NCBI GenBank assembly: GCA_029532415.1
Contig: JAQOTA010000062.1
Location: 496,001 to 560,000, forward strand
DNA length: 64,000 bases
Source of the DNA: Marasmius tenuissimus
Taxonomy: Eukaryota; Basidiomycota; Agaricomycetes; Agaricales; Marasmiaceae
Direction: 5' to 3'
Shown piece by piece: positions 12,166 to 23,317 of the stretch; position 1 is the stretch's first letter, and the number at the start of each line of letters is the position of its first letter. The notes under the pieces are model-generated. The model saw only the letters and a list, made by a program, of their open reading frames with translations, searched no databases and was not told where the DNA came from. Both the position numbers and the translations under genes were made by a program.

Positions 12166-12242
12166 TTTAGATAGTTCGCGGCGGGGATTCCTGTTCCGTT
12201 TGTTCTGGTAACCTTTAATGTTTAACGTCAATTTCTGACTTC

Positions 12243-13423
12243 TCACAGACCGTACTGAAGCAGATATTGATAATCCTCCATGTCTTCCTGCACCATCTCC
12301 CGCAGAACACTAGCTGTGTCTTCGTCCCATTCCTGGGCCCATTTCTTCGCCTCCGTCTCGATGTCAACGGGCTGATCGTATTTCTCTCGACGATTTACTA
12401 ATCAGTATACGTGTAACAGCTCGAGGGGCCAACTACGCTCACCGGATCTGGGACAACTCCGTTCGACTCGTTTATAGTGCTGAAAAAGGCATCTCCAAGT
12501 TTAGTGCCTTTCCAAAGCTCGGGTTTATCCCAATTGTATGTTATTCCTCCCGCATCCAAGCCTAATATATCGCACACCCTCTTCATCTGACCTTGCGGAT
12601 CCTTCACTAACTGTTCTCCGTCTACGACGATTGGCGTAGTGCCAGGACTGGCGGTTCCGAGGCCTCTGCATTTCTCCATCTCCGCCTTTACATGGAATTT
12701 GAACGTATCAAAGAACAACCTTCCCCATTTATAACTCTTAGTGACGGGAAAATCGGGATGCGATAAATCCCCTCCCATCTTTTGCCATGCTCGATAAGCC
12801 GACGGAGTTGCATGCGCTGGATGACGGATGGTGAAGATTGGCACGAACGAGAAGAGAAACCTGTCCGGGATGAGAGTTGGGTTCGAATAAAACTTCGGGT
12901 CGAGCTCCCTGTCTTCCGCGACCTCGACTTCAAGGATCGACGCGTTGTTGTTTGTTGGAATGTCGAACTTGGAATCGACAACGGATGGAGTAGGCCAAGT
13001 TCTACGTCCCGGTACATTGATAAGAGAGTTGATGAGTGCGGACGACATGAGCTGGTAGGGATGATCCATCGTCAAGAACCGCTTGCCCTGAGGTATGATC
13101 AGCGTGGGACAGGATGATGAACGTTCAGGGGTTCATTCCCCACCCACCTTCAACTCAGCATCTTCAGCCTCCCTCTGCAAGTTATCTACGAAGTTCTGCC
13201 AGCTAGCCGTTGCGATAATCTCGTCATCTAGTCCGAGAGCATTCAAGACTGCTTTTGAGGACTTCAAGTGTGACTGGCTATCGACTCCGAACCGATATGT
13301 AGGCAAGCATGTCAAGGGACGAGTTACTTTGAATGCTGGATGCGTACTGAGAAGTTGGTAAAAGAGATGAGAAGTGGAGCGTGGATGGGCGAAGACGTAA
13401 ACACGAGGAGGTTGCTGATCCAT
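12243..13423 (-). CDS. Sulfotransferase-like P-loop protein, copy ST3 (intact)
   Basis: Exons 13423-13148, 13087-12443 and 12383-12243 join in phase 0 into about 353 residues. FAHPRSTSHLFYQLLSTHP is the phosphosulfate-loop-like motif and FTIRHPAHATPSAYRAW the 3'-phosphate-like motif; VVDGEQLVKDPQGQMKRVCDILGLDAGG and an acidic Trp-rich C-terminus ending DYQYLLQYGL complete the family pattern. The insert NNNASILEVEVAEDRE after the first third is specific to this copy and the ST2 remnant. It lies between two malate dehydrogenase pseudogenes and two copies of repeat R, so the surrounding block was duplicated around it. No disabling change seen. Confidence 0.85.
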
Positions 13424-13476
13424 ACTGTGGTTATCCGAGTCGTCGCTCAGTCAGAAAAGTTGAGCAGTTGCTTCCA

Positions 13477-13642
13477 TAGAGCCCGCTTTTTGAACAAGTC
13501 CAATATTATTTAGTCACATTTACCTTATGGTCTTAAACCTGGTATCTACCAAATGGTGATTCAGTCAGAAAGCGAATAGAGCGGGACTAACGATAAATGA
13601 AAGTTGCCACTGTTTGACACGTTCGATTTCAGGCCAAATGTA
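13477..13642 (+). repeat. Interspersed repeat R, copy 2
   Basis: Same element as at 10594-10764 (TAGAGCCCGCTTTTTGAAC..GCGAATAGAGCGGGACTAACGA), immediately upstream of ST3 on the other side. With copy 1 it brackets a [repeat - malate dehydrogenase pseudogene] unit present twice. Confidence 0.6.
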
Positions 13643-13919
13643 CTTATTACGGTGCGAGTAGCTCAATCGAGACAGTTCCCGGCTCGACCATCACAATATC
13701 ATACCCAATATCCTGTATTGAAATACGAATGAGGAGGCTAATTTGCGAGAGGTGGGGATTTCTATCAGTCCTAGGCAGCTGCGATCAGCAGCACCTGCTT
13801 ACTGTCGCCTCCATGGACGGTCCGGCATGGTCCGGGGCGACCCGAGACAGAGCGTGGGTTGCGTTGTATGTTGAACGTTGTTCCCCATGATTCGTTGTGT
13901 CTCCACCACCACCACCGCC

Positions 13920-15115
13920 ATGTTCCCTCGTGCCGCTGTTCGGACCCTCGCAAATCCTTCTGCCCCTATCTTCTTTTCATCCACTGATTCAACAAACCCA
14001 AAAGTTGTAGATCACGATGCAGGAGGAGGAATTAATGAACCTTATCGTTGTTACTCATCAGCTCAGGAGCGTCCCTATGGTCACTTTCAAGTCGACCCTG
14101 TACGATATAAGAGGAGGTTGGTGTTATAGTTACTGTCACTAGCCAAGTTGACGCTGTCACTTAGCTAGGTGCGTATATCTACCGTTTTATCATTGATCGT
14201 GCGGTGACGGTTTGCAAAATCTCAAGGCGAATGAATACGTTGCTGACCAGTTCAACCAAGCTCTTGAGGGTGTCGACATTGTTGCACTCGCTACTGGTGT
14301 CCAAAGAAAGGCTATTGCTTTGCTGCTGCCCAACTTCAGCCGTTCGCTGACTCTTCTTGCCTTAGCCTGGTCGAGAAATCGATGGATCTTACCTCATGAT
14401 ACCTACAACGTCTAATACGCGTCGTAAATTTGATGATGATCCGTGATGGCCTCTTTACCGTCAGTTTTCATGGAACTACGAGGTTGTCGACGATATCTCA
14501 GACCCATCCTGCCTTACAGACCAACGCCTCTGTTGTCACAAACGATATCGGAACTGTTGCCCCAAAAGTCCACATCCTCATCATTTCCAATTCTGTCAAT
14601 TCCTACGAGAGGCTTCCTGTTTCCGAGCTTGCGCGTCTCTTTGGTGGTTTTCCTTGAGGTCGTCCGTGCTGCTCGCCCGCCCGCCCGCTGGTCCCCTGGT
14701 GCCACACCTCCCAACACACCTGTGATTCTCAATGATAGACACAGCGGGTCCTCTGTCGTTCCTCTTCCTTCCCAGTCAAGCCACAGCAAAGGCCTTGACG
14801 TTGTTCACGAGAAGCTTGTTAGATGACGATGAGCTTGCGAAGGCTGAGAATGGAGATAGAAACGTAGCCTTTCCGTACCACACGCCAGTCCAAGTCTACC
14901 AACACCATGTTGCATGAGTTAGGGTGTTGTTAGTCCCACTTCTGTCGAAAGCTGATTGTACGAGGACCAGGCCGTCGATTTCCTCTCGTCACATTTCGAG
15001 CATGGGGTGCGACCAGCATACATCTTCTGCTTCCCCGTCGCTGACTATGATGTCAAGAAGATATACCTCACAGTCTCGCAGTATCTTTGTTGACAAAGCA
15101 AGAGAAGCTCATAGA
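13920..15115 (+). pseudogene. Decayed malate dehydrogenase gene, copy B
   Basis: Better preserved than copy A. It starts with a transit-peptide-like MFPRAAVRTLANPSA and DAGGGINEP (from GAGGGIGQP); further on are LYDIRGG, FNQALEGVDIVALATGVQRK (family: ALEGADVVLIPAGVPRK), MMIRDGLFT, an intron, TNASVV then VAPKVHILIISNSVNS, ELARLFGG, a shifted HSGSSVVPLPSQSSHSKGL, DDELAKAE and a C-terminal AVDFLSSR and TDYDVKKIYLTVSQY trace. Frameshifts and stops separate these pieces. The retained introns argue against retroposition. Malate dehydrogenase converts malate and oxaloacetate; this copy cannot be functional. Confidence 0.75.
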
Positions 15116-15366
15116 GGATTGCTTGTCCGATTTCGAGTTCAGGAAGAATCCAGGGAAGGGCAAGGCTTCCGTTGCTCAGATTCCCTTTTGAGTCTCCGCG
15201 TTCTCGTCATGTTATACACAACCCCCATAAAAGCCATGATGTGTTCTCACCTCTACATGACTATGGCCGCACCACGACGTCTTTGCACGTGGTGAATGAA
15301 TGCATAGGGTCAAATAATTGGATGAAATGACAGCTGACATTCTGCGGGAGAGCGAAGAATCATGAA

Positions 15367-16050
15367 CTGTCATTTCAGTTTAGTCTCGATCAGACCTCCG
15401 GGGATACTTCCCTTTTTAGATAATTTCTTGTTTATCATTTGTTTGTTCGTTTGATGGGAGGGGAGACGTCACCCGGAGGTCTGGTGCAGTCCTTAGTGGG
15501 CGCCCCTCCCTCGGTGACACCGCGTCACAATTAGATAGCTTGCTGGAACCACAATCAAGAGAGTTCCGCTCTTTCTATGACTTATCAACAGCTATAATGA
15601 GAAATCTAGTCACAGGTAAGAGTGCCAGCAAGCTCAAGTCAACAGCACAAGCCAAACTTGATTGGTGAAGACGATTTCAAGGTCATCACGGGGAGCTCTG
15701 TAGTGCCTCAGAGGTTTGCTTCAATTTCACTGTATTTTTGGCAATGCCGCACGTTTGGGGTGTCTGGATAGAAACCCAGCATGTTGATATGTCCGTCTTA
15801 GAGGCCTCCTACACGTTGGTTGACCGGATGAGCAGCGTAGAGGTAGGAAGTAAAATGTCACGGTCACCGAGGGAGGGTCCCTCGGTTCAAATGCACCAGA
15901 CCTCCTGGTGTGTCCGTGTGCCCGTCCCAGCTACAAATAATAAAAAACACTGTAATTATCTAAATCGGGAAGCTACACAGAGTAACAGGATAAGATAAGA
16001 TAGCGCATGGACACCCAGGAGGTTTGGCTCGAGACTAATTTCAGTTGACA
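15367..16050. mobile_element. Imperfect inverted-repeat element (~680 bases)
   Basis: The left end (TGTCATTTCAGTTTAGTCTCGA..ACCTCC.GGG..CTTCCCTTTTTAGATAATT) is mirrored at the right end (AATTATCTAAATCGGGAAG..GGAGGTTTGGCTCGAGACTAATTTCAG). Inner blocks also pair: GGAGGTCTGGTGCA and CCCTCCCTCGGTGAC recur inverted as TGCACCAGACCTCC and GTCACCGAGGGAGGG. No transposase frame inside. Most likely a decayed fold-back or MITE-type DNA element; no target duplication was identified. Confidence 0.55.
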
Positions 16051-16309
16051 TGAACGATAATTGCGGAGGTTGAGCGTACAACCCGGTACATGACGCTTTA
16101 TGTATTCAGTTTTCTGATGAGGACTGGGGTCTCAGGAGGCCTGCCCGCGGGATTGTAATTCATCCACTATATTCTTTCGAGTGGGCACAATCGTAATCGC
16201 GAGAGCGTGTCGGCCTTACCCGGAGCTTATTCCCAGAGATATTGGTTTAAGAGAGGTCCAAGGTGACCCACTTGATTTCACGAGATACATTCCTTTCCCA
16301 AGCCCTGAT

Positions 16310-17455
16310 ATGGATGAGCAACATCCTCGTGTCTATGTCTTTGCTCATCCACGTTCCACTTCTCACCTCTTCTACCAGCTCCTTAAGGGACATCCGGCAT
16401 TTCAACCGACGCATGCGCTAACCTGTCTGCCTACATTCCGGGTGGGTATGGATAGCCAGGCCGCGTTGGGCTACTCGAAAGAGAGATGCTATGGGAATGA
16501 ACGACGATATCATTGCGAAAGCCAGCTGGCAGAATTTCGTCGATAACCTGCAAAGACTCGCTATGGATGCTAATTCGAAGGTGGAATGAACGTTGAACTT
16601 TTATCGACCTGTCTGACCTCATATCAGGGCAAACGATTCTTGACGATGGATCATCCTTATCACCTCATGTCATCTTCGTTTGTCAATTCACACGTTGATG
16701 TGCCGGGACGTAAAACCTGGCCAAAACCGTCAGTCGTGGACCACAAACTCAATGTTGCAGCAGATGAACTTGCTCTTGAACGCGAGAAATCGGAGCATGA
16801 GAACGAGTTTGATCTAAGGGTACAACCCAATCCAACGCTGATCCCAGACAGGTTCTTCTTCTCCTTCACGCCGATCATCACCATCCGTCATCCAGCCCAT
16901 GCAACTCCCTCTGCCTATCGAGCATTGCAGGAAATGGGAGCGGATATCTCGAACCTCGATTTCCCTGTCGCTACAAGCTATAGACTGACGAGACTGGTTT
17001 TTGACTCCCTCAAATCCTATGCGGAGATGAGGGTCGGGCGCAGAGACTGCGCCGCCACTGTCACTATGCCGATTGTTGTAGACGGAGGAAAGTTGGTGAA
17101 GGATCCACAAGGCCAGATGAAGAAGGTGTGTGACATATTGGGGTTGGACGAGGGAGGAATAAGATACAATTGGGATAAGCCCGAGATACTGAGGGGCACC
17201 AAGATGGGAGATGCCTTCTTCAAGACTCTCAACGAGTCGAACGGAGTTGTCCCAAACCCAGTGAGAACTCGCAACCTGTCGGTGTAAGGTGAAAGCTGAA
17301 TGAATCTTCCAAAGAAATACGACAAGCCCGTGGACGTTGAAACGGAGGCTAGGAAATGGGCGCAAGAATGGGACGAAGACACAGCTAAACTTTTGCGGGA
17401 GAGGGTGCTGGAAAGCCTGGAAGACTATCATTATTTGCTTCAGTACAGCGTGTAA
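16310..17455 (+). pseudogene. Sulfotransferase-like protein, copy ST4, with one frameshift
   Basis: Exons 16310-16580, 16628-17260 and 17315-17455 have correct splice sites and the full set of family motifs (FAHPRSTSHLFYQLLKGHP, ITIRHPAHATPSAYRAL, VVDGGKLVKDPQGQMKKVCDILGL, LLQYSV). In exon 1 the frame changes near 16480 (around TCGAAAGAGAGATGCT): upstream codons read GYSKER, while the family sequence MNDDIIAKASWQNFVDNLQR continues in another frame. Without the shift the product would be close to 350 residues. This is the only defect seen, so either a recent pseudogene or a sequence error. ST7 is the closest paralog: both share ISNLDFPV.TSY.LTRLVFDS. It is followed by MYND2, as ST7 is by MYND4. 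Confidence 0.75.
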
Positions 17456-18441
17456 GAACTGACCGTGAAGCTGTCATGAATCCATCTTTGCCAGAAGCCA
17501 ACGAGCTGCTCAGAACCGACCATAGTGAGAGTCCAGTGTACGCATAACTGATGAGGATGCCGGTTCGTTCCTCGCCGGCATCAGATTCCAACCGAGCGAG
17601 GGAATGATGACTCAGCACCATTCCCTCTTCTCGCGACATCCACACAGTAGTCGCTCGCCGACAGTCCTCTGCCCGTTCCTCAGTATTTTTGTGCCCACCG
17701 TCCCCCCCTTGGCCATTCTGTACATATCATATCTCTGCGTACCCAATTGATCTGCCTTTGCTATGATTCTGGACTGTTTGATAGATTAGGCTCATGCCTG
17801 AAGACAATGTGGCATTGTTGAGAGCATTGGACAGGAGAGGCACAAAGCAGAGGATCCCGCCCACCCGGGCGGCGTGATCCCTCTGCGACCCGGTCGAGCT
17901 TCGCTCGCCCCAGCCCAACCTTTCGCTTCTTCTGTCCCGGAATCTCTCCCGAGATGAGGTTGGACGTGATATCGAGACACCCAAGTGTCTAGATGACTAC
18001 GTGAGCTTTCTATGGCATGCACAAAATGATATGGCACACCTGGAATCCGGTGAAAGAACATACTATCTCTGACCAAGCCTTCCTTGACCTGAACGGCGAA
18101 TCGATGCCTTCAATCGCAAGAACTATCCTTCCACCTAGAACTCGAGTCACTGGCGGTCGCCTTGAAGTTGATGGATTGTTGGCAGGATTGATGTCCAGTG
18201 TTAATGATTGCTCAAGCTTGAGGACATTGACGTGATATGTCATCAGACTGAGAGGATTCCCGAACGATGTCTATGAGGATGAAGGGAGGATGGGTCGTAG
18301 TAGATCATGGATGGGATGAACATTGAATTCACGCCAATCAAACGAGAAGCGGCCGGCCCAGGAAATCTGCCTTGTCGAAAGATGTTTCCGGCCGGCATGC
18401 CACCTATATCCTCTCCATGCCACCACTGCAACACCACACGG
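17456..18441. other. Intergenic between ST4 and MYND2
   Basis: No coding signal. A GC-rich palindromic patch (CCCGCCCACCCGGGCGGC, about 17859-17876) is present. The equivalent gap in block D (ST7 to MYND4) is only about 180 bases, so this stretch was gained here or lost there. Confidence 0.4.
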
Positions 18442-20364
18442 ATGAGACTGGCTGAAAGACTCCTGAAGAATTGTCGTCTTCGACCTCCAAACGCCATTGA
18501 TTTCGATTGCCTCGAACCGCAGACAGACTAGGTTTTATCAGTCTTGTGGGATGCAAAAAAGGCCCTCATGGGAGGATGCAGAGATGATGTGGCTGCTTCC
18601 GCTATCACTTTCCGTGCTCTGGACCAAAACTGGTCTTTTATCTGGCCTTGGATGGTCGCCATAACAAAGGGCATACTAAAAAATCCCGCACCATCCGCAC
18701 CCTCTGGTTTGGAGAACGCGAGGAAATTCGTCGACGTGTCGGCTATCTTGCTGGTGTATCCTATTTACAACCCTACCCGACAGCACAATGCTTTCGAGGC
18801 TGCTAATGCACTAGTCCGTCTCAATCAGTCTCACCCAAATATTCTGATACTTATGACGAACATCTGGCTACGCGCGAGCAAGTTGGGATTGGGGGACGAC
18901 GTTGTGGGAAGTCTCATGCATGGCATTGGCTTATCTTTGGAGGCTCTGACGGAGAGCGGGGGTGAGGGTGCCAGGTTACTGGAGGGAAGTTCAAGGGATG
19001 AACTCGAAGCCTTCCTCACTACAACCAGTTTTGACTTGATGGGAACACTTTTGAAAGGGTTTATGCTTGAGGCATCCCGTCCTTCGCCTGATATCAACAT
19101 CCTTTCCATGTCTCTCACCCTCGATATCTTGAGACACGTGGACCTCACACGGAGGGATGTTATTCCAGTGATCTCCCTCGCGTTCAAAACCCTGACTCGT
19201 CGTCACTTTCAACCATTTGATCCACAGAAACAGTCAAGTTACGCCAAGTACCTCTGTTTGGTGGAAAGCCTTCAGCTCCTCACGTATACGATCATCACAA
19301 ACATGTACCAGGCGATCCCGCTGCTTGAGGAGGGCCTCCTTGTACACATATTCCAACTAAGGGGCGTGGTTATTGAGCATGTACACCATGTACTTGCTCA
19401 TCCAGGGATAAGGAACCCTGCATTCACTACGACATGCCTCTTTTCCATTCTTGGACAGCGTTCCATTCACAGGCCACTTATGGTGCGCCTTGTGAATAGT
19501 ATGCGAAAAGTACGAAAACTGGCACTGGACAATTGGGATCACCCACTTTTCGGACCAAACGCAATTTTATACTCGTGGAGAGAGCGATGGGACAACCTTA
19601 GGGAAGCAACATTTCGCCATGAATCCATCTCGGCCAAATTCATGTCGAAAGCACATCTTCTATGCGGGAACCATGAAGTAAGTGCTGCCAAATGTTCGCA
19701 ATCTGATCGGGCAACCCATGCTCAATCCAAATCCAAAATTTGTCGCAGTGCACGAATACCGAGATATATATTATCACGTCCTATCTACGTTGTGGGGGGT
19801 GCATGGAGGACCTTTACTGCTCTCGAAGGTGTCAAAAAGTTGCTTGGAGAGCACATCACAAGCCAAGGTGCCAGGAGTCTCAAGTAAACATCCGAAGTAC
19901 GATATTTCTTTGGAGATATGCCAGTGGATCACTCCCAGTCCTTACTCATCCAACCAGACGGAAAATTCCAGCCGAGGTTCCCGAGCAGATCGGATCTACA
20001 GTTGCTCAGACACCATTTCGCAGCGGACTATCACGAACTGTTCATTGTAAAGGCCAGGGAGCTCTGCAAGGAGTGTGTGGCAAAGAGCGAGGCTTTGCCT
20101 GTGATATGGGTCAACTACACAAAGTTTCCTCCCACACTCGAAGCCCTATCAAATGATGACTACACGGAGAAATTAAACGCAACTGATGGGCCACTCGTTA
20201 TAGTAGATCGTGCCAGCGACGTAAACAATGTTTCGGACGGGGTTTTAGTTTGCGGTTTGATTCCGTGGCAGGGTACTGGTACTGAGGGTTCACTGCTGAC
20301 CTTGTATCGCGATCACATCCCCGAGGACGTCGAGGCCAAGGAAGAGTTGGCGAAATCGTCCTAA
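18442..20364 (+). pseudogene. Large MYND zinc-finger-like protein, copy MYND2, with in-frame TAG
   Basis: Exons 18442-19677, 19749-19896 and 19958-20364 match the family gene structure, and the 148-base finger exon is exactly conserved. Codon 30 (18529-18531) is TAG where the alignment with MYND4 suggests Gln; the rest of the frame is open for about 600 residues. Features: NAIDFDCLE start region, LDQNWSFIWPW, FQPFDPQKQSSYAKYLCL, finger CTNTEIY..CGGC..YCSRRC..WRAHHKPRC, and a C-terminal LPVIWVNYTKF..VCGLIPW..LTLYRDH domain. Translation could restart at a downstream ATG and still give most of the protein. Either a very recent nonsense mutation or a sequence error. Closest paralog is MYND4. Confidence 0.75.
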
Positions 20365-20573
20365 TGAACTCACACGCAGGGCTTGGCTTAGTGGTATTGG
20401 TGAATTACCCGTTGATACATGGCATATTTAAGCACCAATGAAGCTTGCTTGCTCATCTATTATATACCTACGAGTGTGTATGTATTGTGGATAACAGAAT
20501 GTTTGGAGACTCCGGGGTTGGACATACACGGGCGCGATGGTCCTTCCGATGGTGTTGCCTTCAATTCGACCAA

Positions 20574-21090
20574 TAGGTAGTTTGCGTGACACGGTTGGCG
20601 TGCGAAAAGCATTGCGTCATACGAACCGTTCGATATTTTTCGGGATTTTGCGTTGCGTGAGGCAACCTTGAAACTCATACAATTCCTCTCATTCTACTGT
20701 AATCTCCTTGAAACAAAGTTCCTGACAGTGTTATTTTGAGACACTCAGACATCGGATGTATCACCAATGGTCGTTGGACCGGCTGGAAGGGCCTGTAGAC
20801 TGGCAAGAAACTAGCCGTGATGGCATCAGCCGGTACCGTTCGTGCCGAGCATGCATTGAGCAAGCACTGATGATGAAGCTAGCAAGAAAAAGGGAGAAGT
20901 TCTCAATGGTAGGAAGTGTGATTGTGTCTCTCTGAGCCATACACTGCCCACAAGCTCAGTTCCTCGTGAGAGATGCACATAAAATTTGCAAGTGGTGGTG
21001 GCCTCACGCAACGCCAAATCCCGAAAAATATCGAACGGTTCGTATGACGCAATGCTTTTCGCACGCCAACCGTGTCACGCAAACTACCTA
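20574..21090. mobile_element. MITE with ~92-base terminal inverted repeats and TA target duplication
   Basis: Arms at 20576-20667 and 20998-21088 are near-perfect inverted copies starting GGTAGTTTGCGTGACACGG; only a few mismatches are seen over ~90 bases. The element is flanked by TA on both sides (20574-20575, 21089-21090), as expected for Tc1/mariner-type insertion. The ~330-base core has no transposase. It sits between the converging 3' ends of MYND2 and MFS1; the equivalent position in block D (between MFS3 and MYND4) has no such element, so insertion followed the block duplication. Confidence 0.85.
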
Positions 21091-21237
21091 ATGTCAGCCT
21101 GAAGATGATTTGATTGCTACATTATCCCTAAAGTCTCCCCATAATCAGGCTAGAGGGGGCCAGAAATCGGGCTTGCGTTCACCACTGCGACTCTAGTGAT
21201 GCTCAGAGTGCGTGTGCTTTCGTGCAAAGCTCAACAC

Positions 21238-23224
21238 CTATATCGCAACGCCAACACTGCTTGATAGTAATGCTAAGCCTGTGTATAATATCACCGGACC
21301 CTAAACAAAATGCAATAAGAATGAGATCTCGAGGATTGAAACAAGGGACAATAGACGCACGTATCTCTCGACACCATAAGCCAGGTTCGTTGTGTTCGTC
21401 AGGGGCCATGGATGCATCAGACCTGTAGAGATGGGCCCCGCAAGAACTATGCCCAACCCTCCCCCTACATGACAATTGCCAGACAGGTTTAGTAATTATC
21501 CTGCCCTCACACGCCAGTAACATAGACTCACCCGCGACGTACACCGACAAAAGCCCCGAAGCCAAGTTCGGATCCTTTCCAGTCATCGAGATCGAGGCAA
21601 ATCTCGTCCAAAGAGCTGACCAGCCCTGGGATAGGAATCCATGTATGGCCGCGAACACTAGGATGGGAGCGACAGAGGATTTTGGTGTGATACCCCAGAT
21701 ACAAAACACGGCGACGGCTGAACCCAAGGCAGAAAGGAGGATGGCTATTCGCACGCCACACCGATCGGAGAGGTATCCGAGGAAGATGGATCCCGGGGCT
21801 GAGAAACCTATCATGTCGAGCGGATGGTGCCGGTGAGTATTGGGACTCTGCTTGTCAAGCTTTGGAACGTACCATTCAAAAGAGCGATCGAAAGGCTACC
21901 AATCGTTGGACTGACATTCATATCCGAAGCGAACGCTAGAGAGTTATTTGAGTGTCTTGATTAGTGAGGTGGATTGATCAGCTAGCACGTACTGTGAATA
22001 TATAGTCGAGGGATGACATTCCCCGATGCTTGAATCAAGTTGGCTACGCAAAGTATGGCGAGTGTTTTGATCCGGATCGTCTTGAAATTGAGGCTGGCTT
22101 TTGGCTCGTCCACATGCTCCGAGGGCCGTCGTGACTTGAGATATCGAAAGCAGGGTAGTACGCAGACGAAGAAGGCCAGGGCCTAGTCGGCAGTCAGTGA
22201 AATAGATTGGGCGGTTAGTCGAGAAAGGCTTACAATGGATAACAACGTCGTTCTTCTACCGTATCGATAGAGTAAAGCATTGGTTACTAGCGGGAAGACG
22301 ACACCGCCGATGCCTTGAACAGGGACATCAATACCAAGATGTAAAACATAAACAGAACATGAACGCACCAGCACCCGACAGTAATATCCCGCTTGCCTGG
22401 AATGAGTCGGTGATCAGTTATTCATTTGCAGTGTAGATTTTCAAGTTGACACGTACAAGTCCCATCCTCTTATCGAACCACTCGAAGAGGTAGGTCATCA
22501 TCGGGAACCACAGCAGCACTGAACATCGCTTCATCAGGTCTCTTGAATCGCTTTGGAGGATGTTTTGGAGCTCACCTGAACCCAAAGGAGTCAAAACACC
22601 TTGAAGCAAGATGATCTGCCACGCTGTCGTCGCGAACGCAGCACCCACAATCCCACCCACCGCCATCCCAAGGCCAACAATCATGCATTTTCTCTTGATG
22701 CGGGGATATCGTCCAAGAAGAGGCAGTATGGCAATAGACAGGAAATCTGGTAGACCGCTAGAGAGTGTGCCTATGATGGCGAGATGACCTCCAGGGGAAT
22801 TCTGGAAGTCATGTTTTTTGTAGTAGTCCAAAAGGACGCCATACGAGTAAGGAAGTCCCCTATCTAATAATATGAGAAGAGAATCGAGAAGGACAGAGTC
22901 GGAAGACGCGTACCACACGAAGCAGTCGATGACCCATGCGCTGGCAAGGTATGCCCAAGCGTCAAACCCGCTGTCCTGAACGATAGTGGATGAGCATAGG
23001 AAAATGCATTGTGAATTGTGTACACCGCACAGTATTTGGCGAAGTTGTTCCATCTGAATCTTCACAGCGAGTATCTTCTAGACTCCCAGTGTCGAAAGGC
23101 GTATATGATTCCGCATCGTGTGGGGGAGCCTCCCAGCTTTTTAACGTTCTGTGGACATTGAGCTATTCCAAGGTTCTGGTAGGAGAAGCTTGAGAAATAC
23201 AAACCGTTCTTCGGAAGTATTCAT
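21238..23224 (-). CDS. Monocarboxylate-transporter-like MFS protein, copy MFS1
   Basis: A many-exon minus-strand gene (about 12 exons, introns 45-65 bases), start ATG at 23224 and stop at 21238. After a short Ser/Thr-rich cytosolic N-terminus, DSGFDAWAYLASAW matches the MCT/SLC16 signature before helix 1, followed by LPYSYGVLLDYYKKHDF and the loop LLGRYPRIKRK between early helices. The second half has GGVVFPLVTNALLYRYGRRTTLL, FLGYLSDRCGVRIAILLSALGSA and a last helix ending SSVGVAI. These transporters move monocarboxylates or similar acids across the plasma membrane; the substrate here is unknown. All splice sites and frames look intact. A young LTR element begins 93 bases upstream of the start and may affect its promoter. 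Closest paralog: MFS3. Confidence 0.8.
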
Positions 23225-23312
23225 CGTGTTTAGAGGAGGCCCGAGCTTGTAGAATTGCGAGTAGATCGTCGCAGTTTTGAAGGCACGAAATGACCCCTGT
23301 TCCGTGCCTCGT

Positions 23313-23317
23313 TGGCG
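23313..23317. repeat. Target-site duplication, left (TGGCG)
   Basis: TGGCG directly precedes the TG of the 5' LTR and recurs at 27880-27884 directly after the CA of the 3' LTR. Confidence 0.9.
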
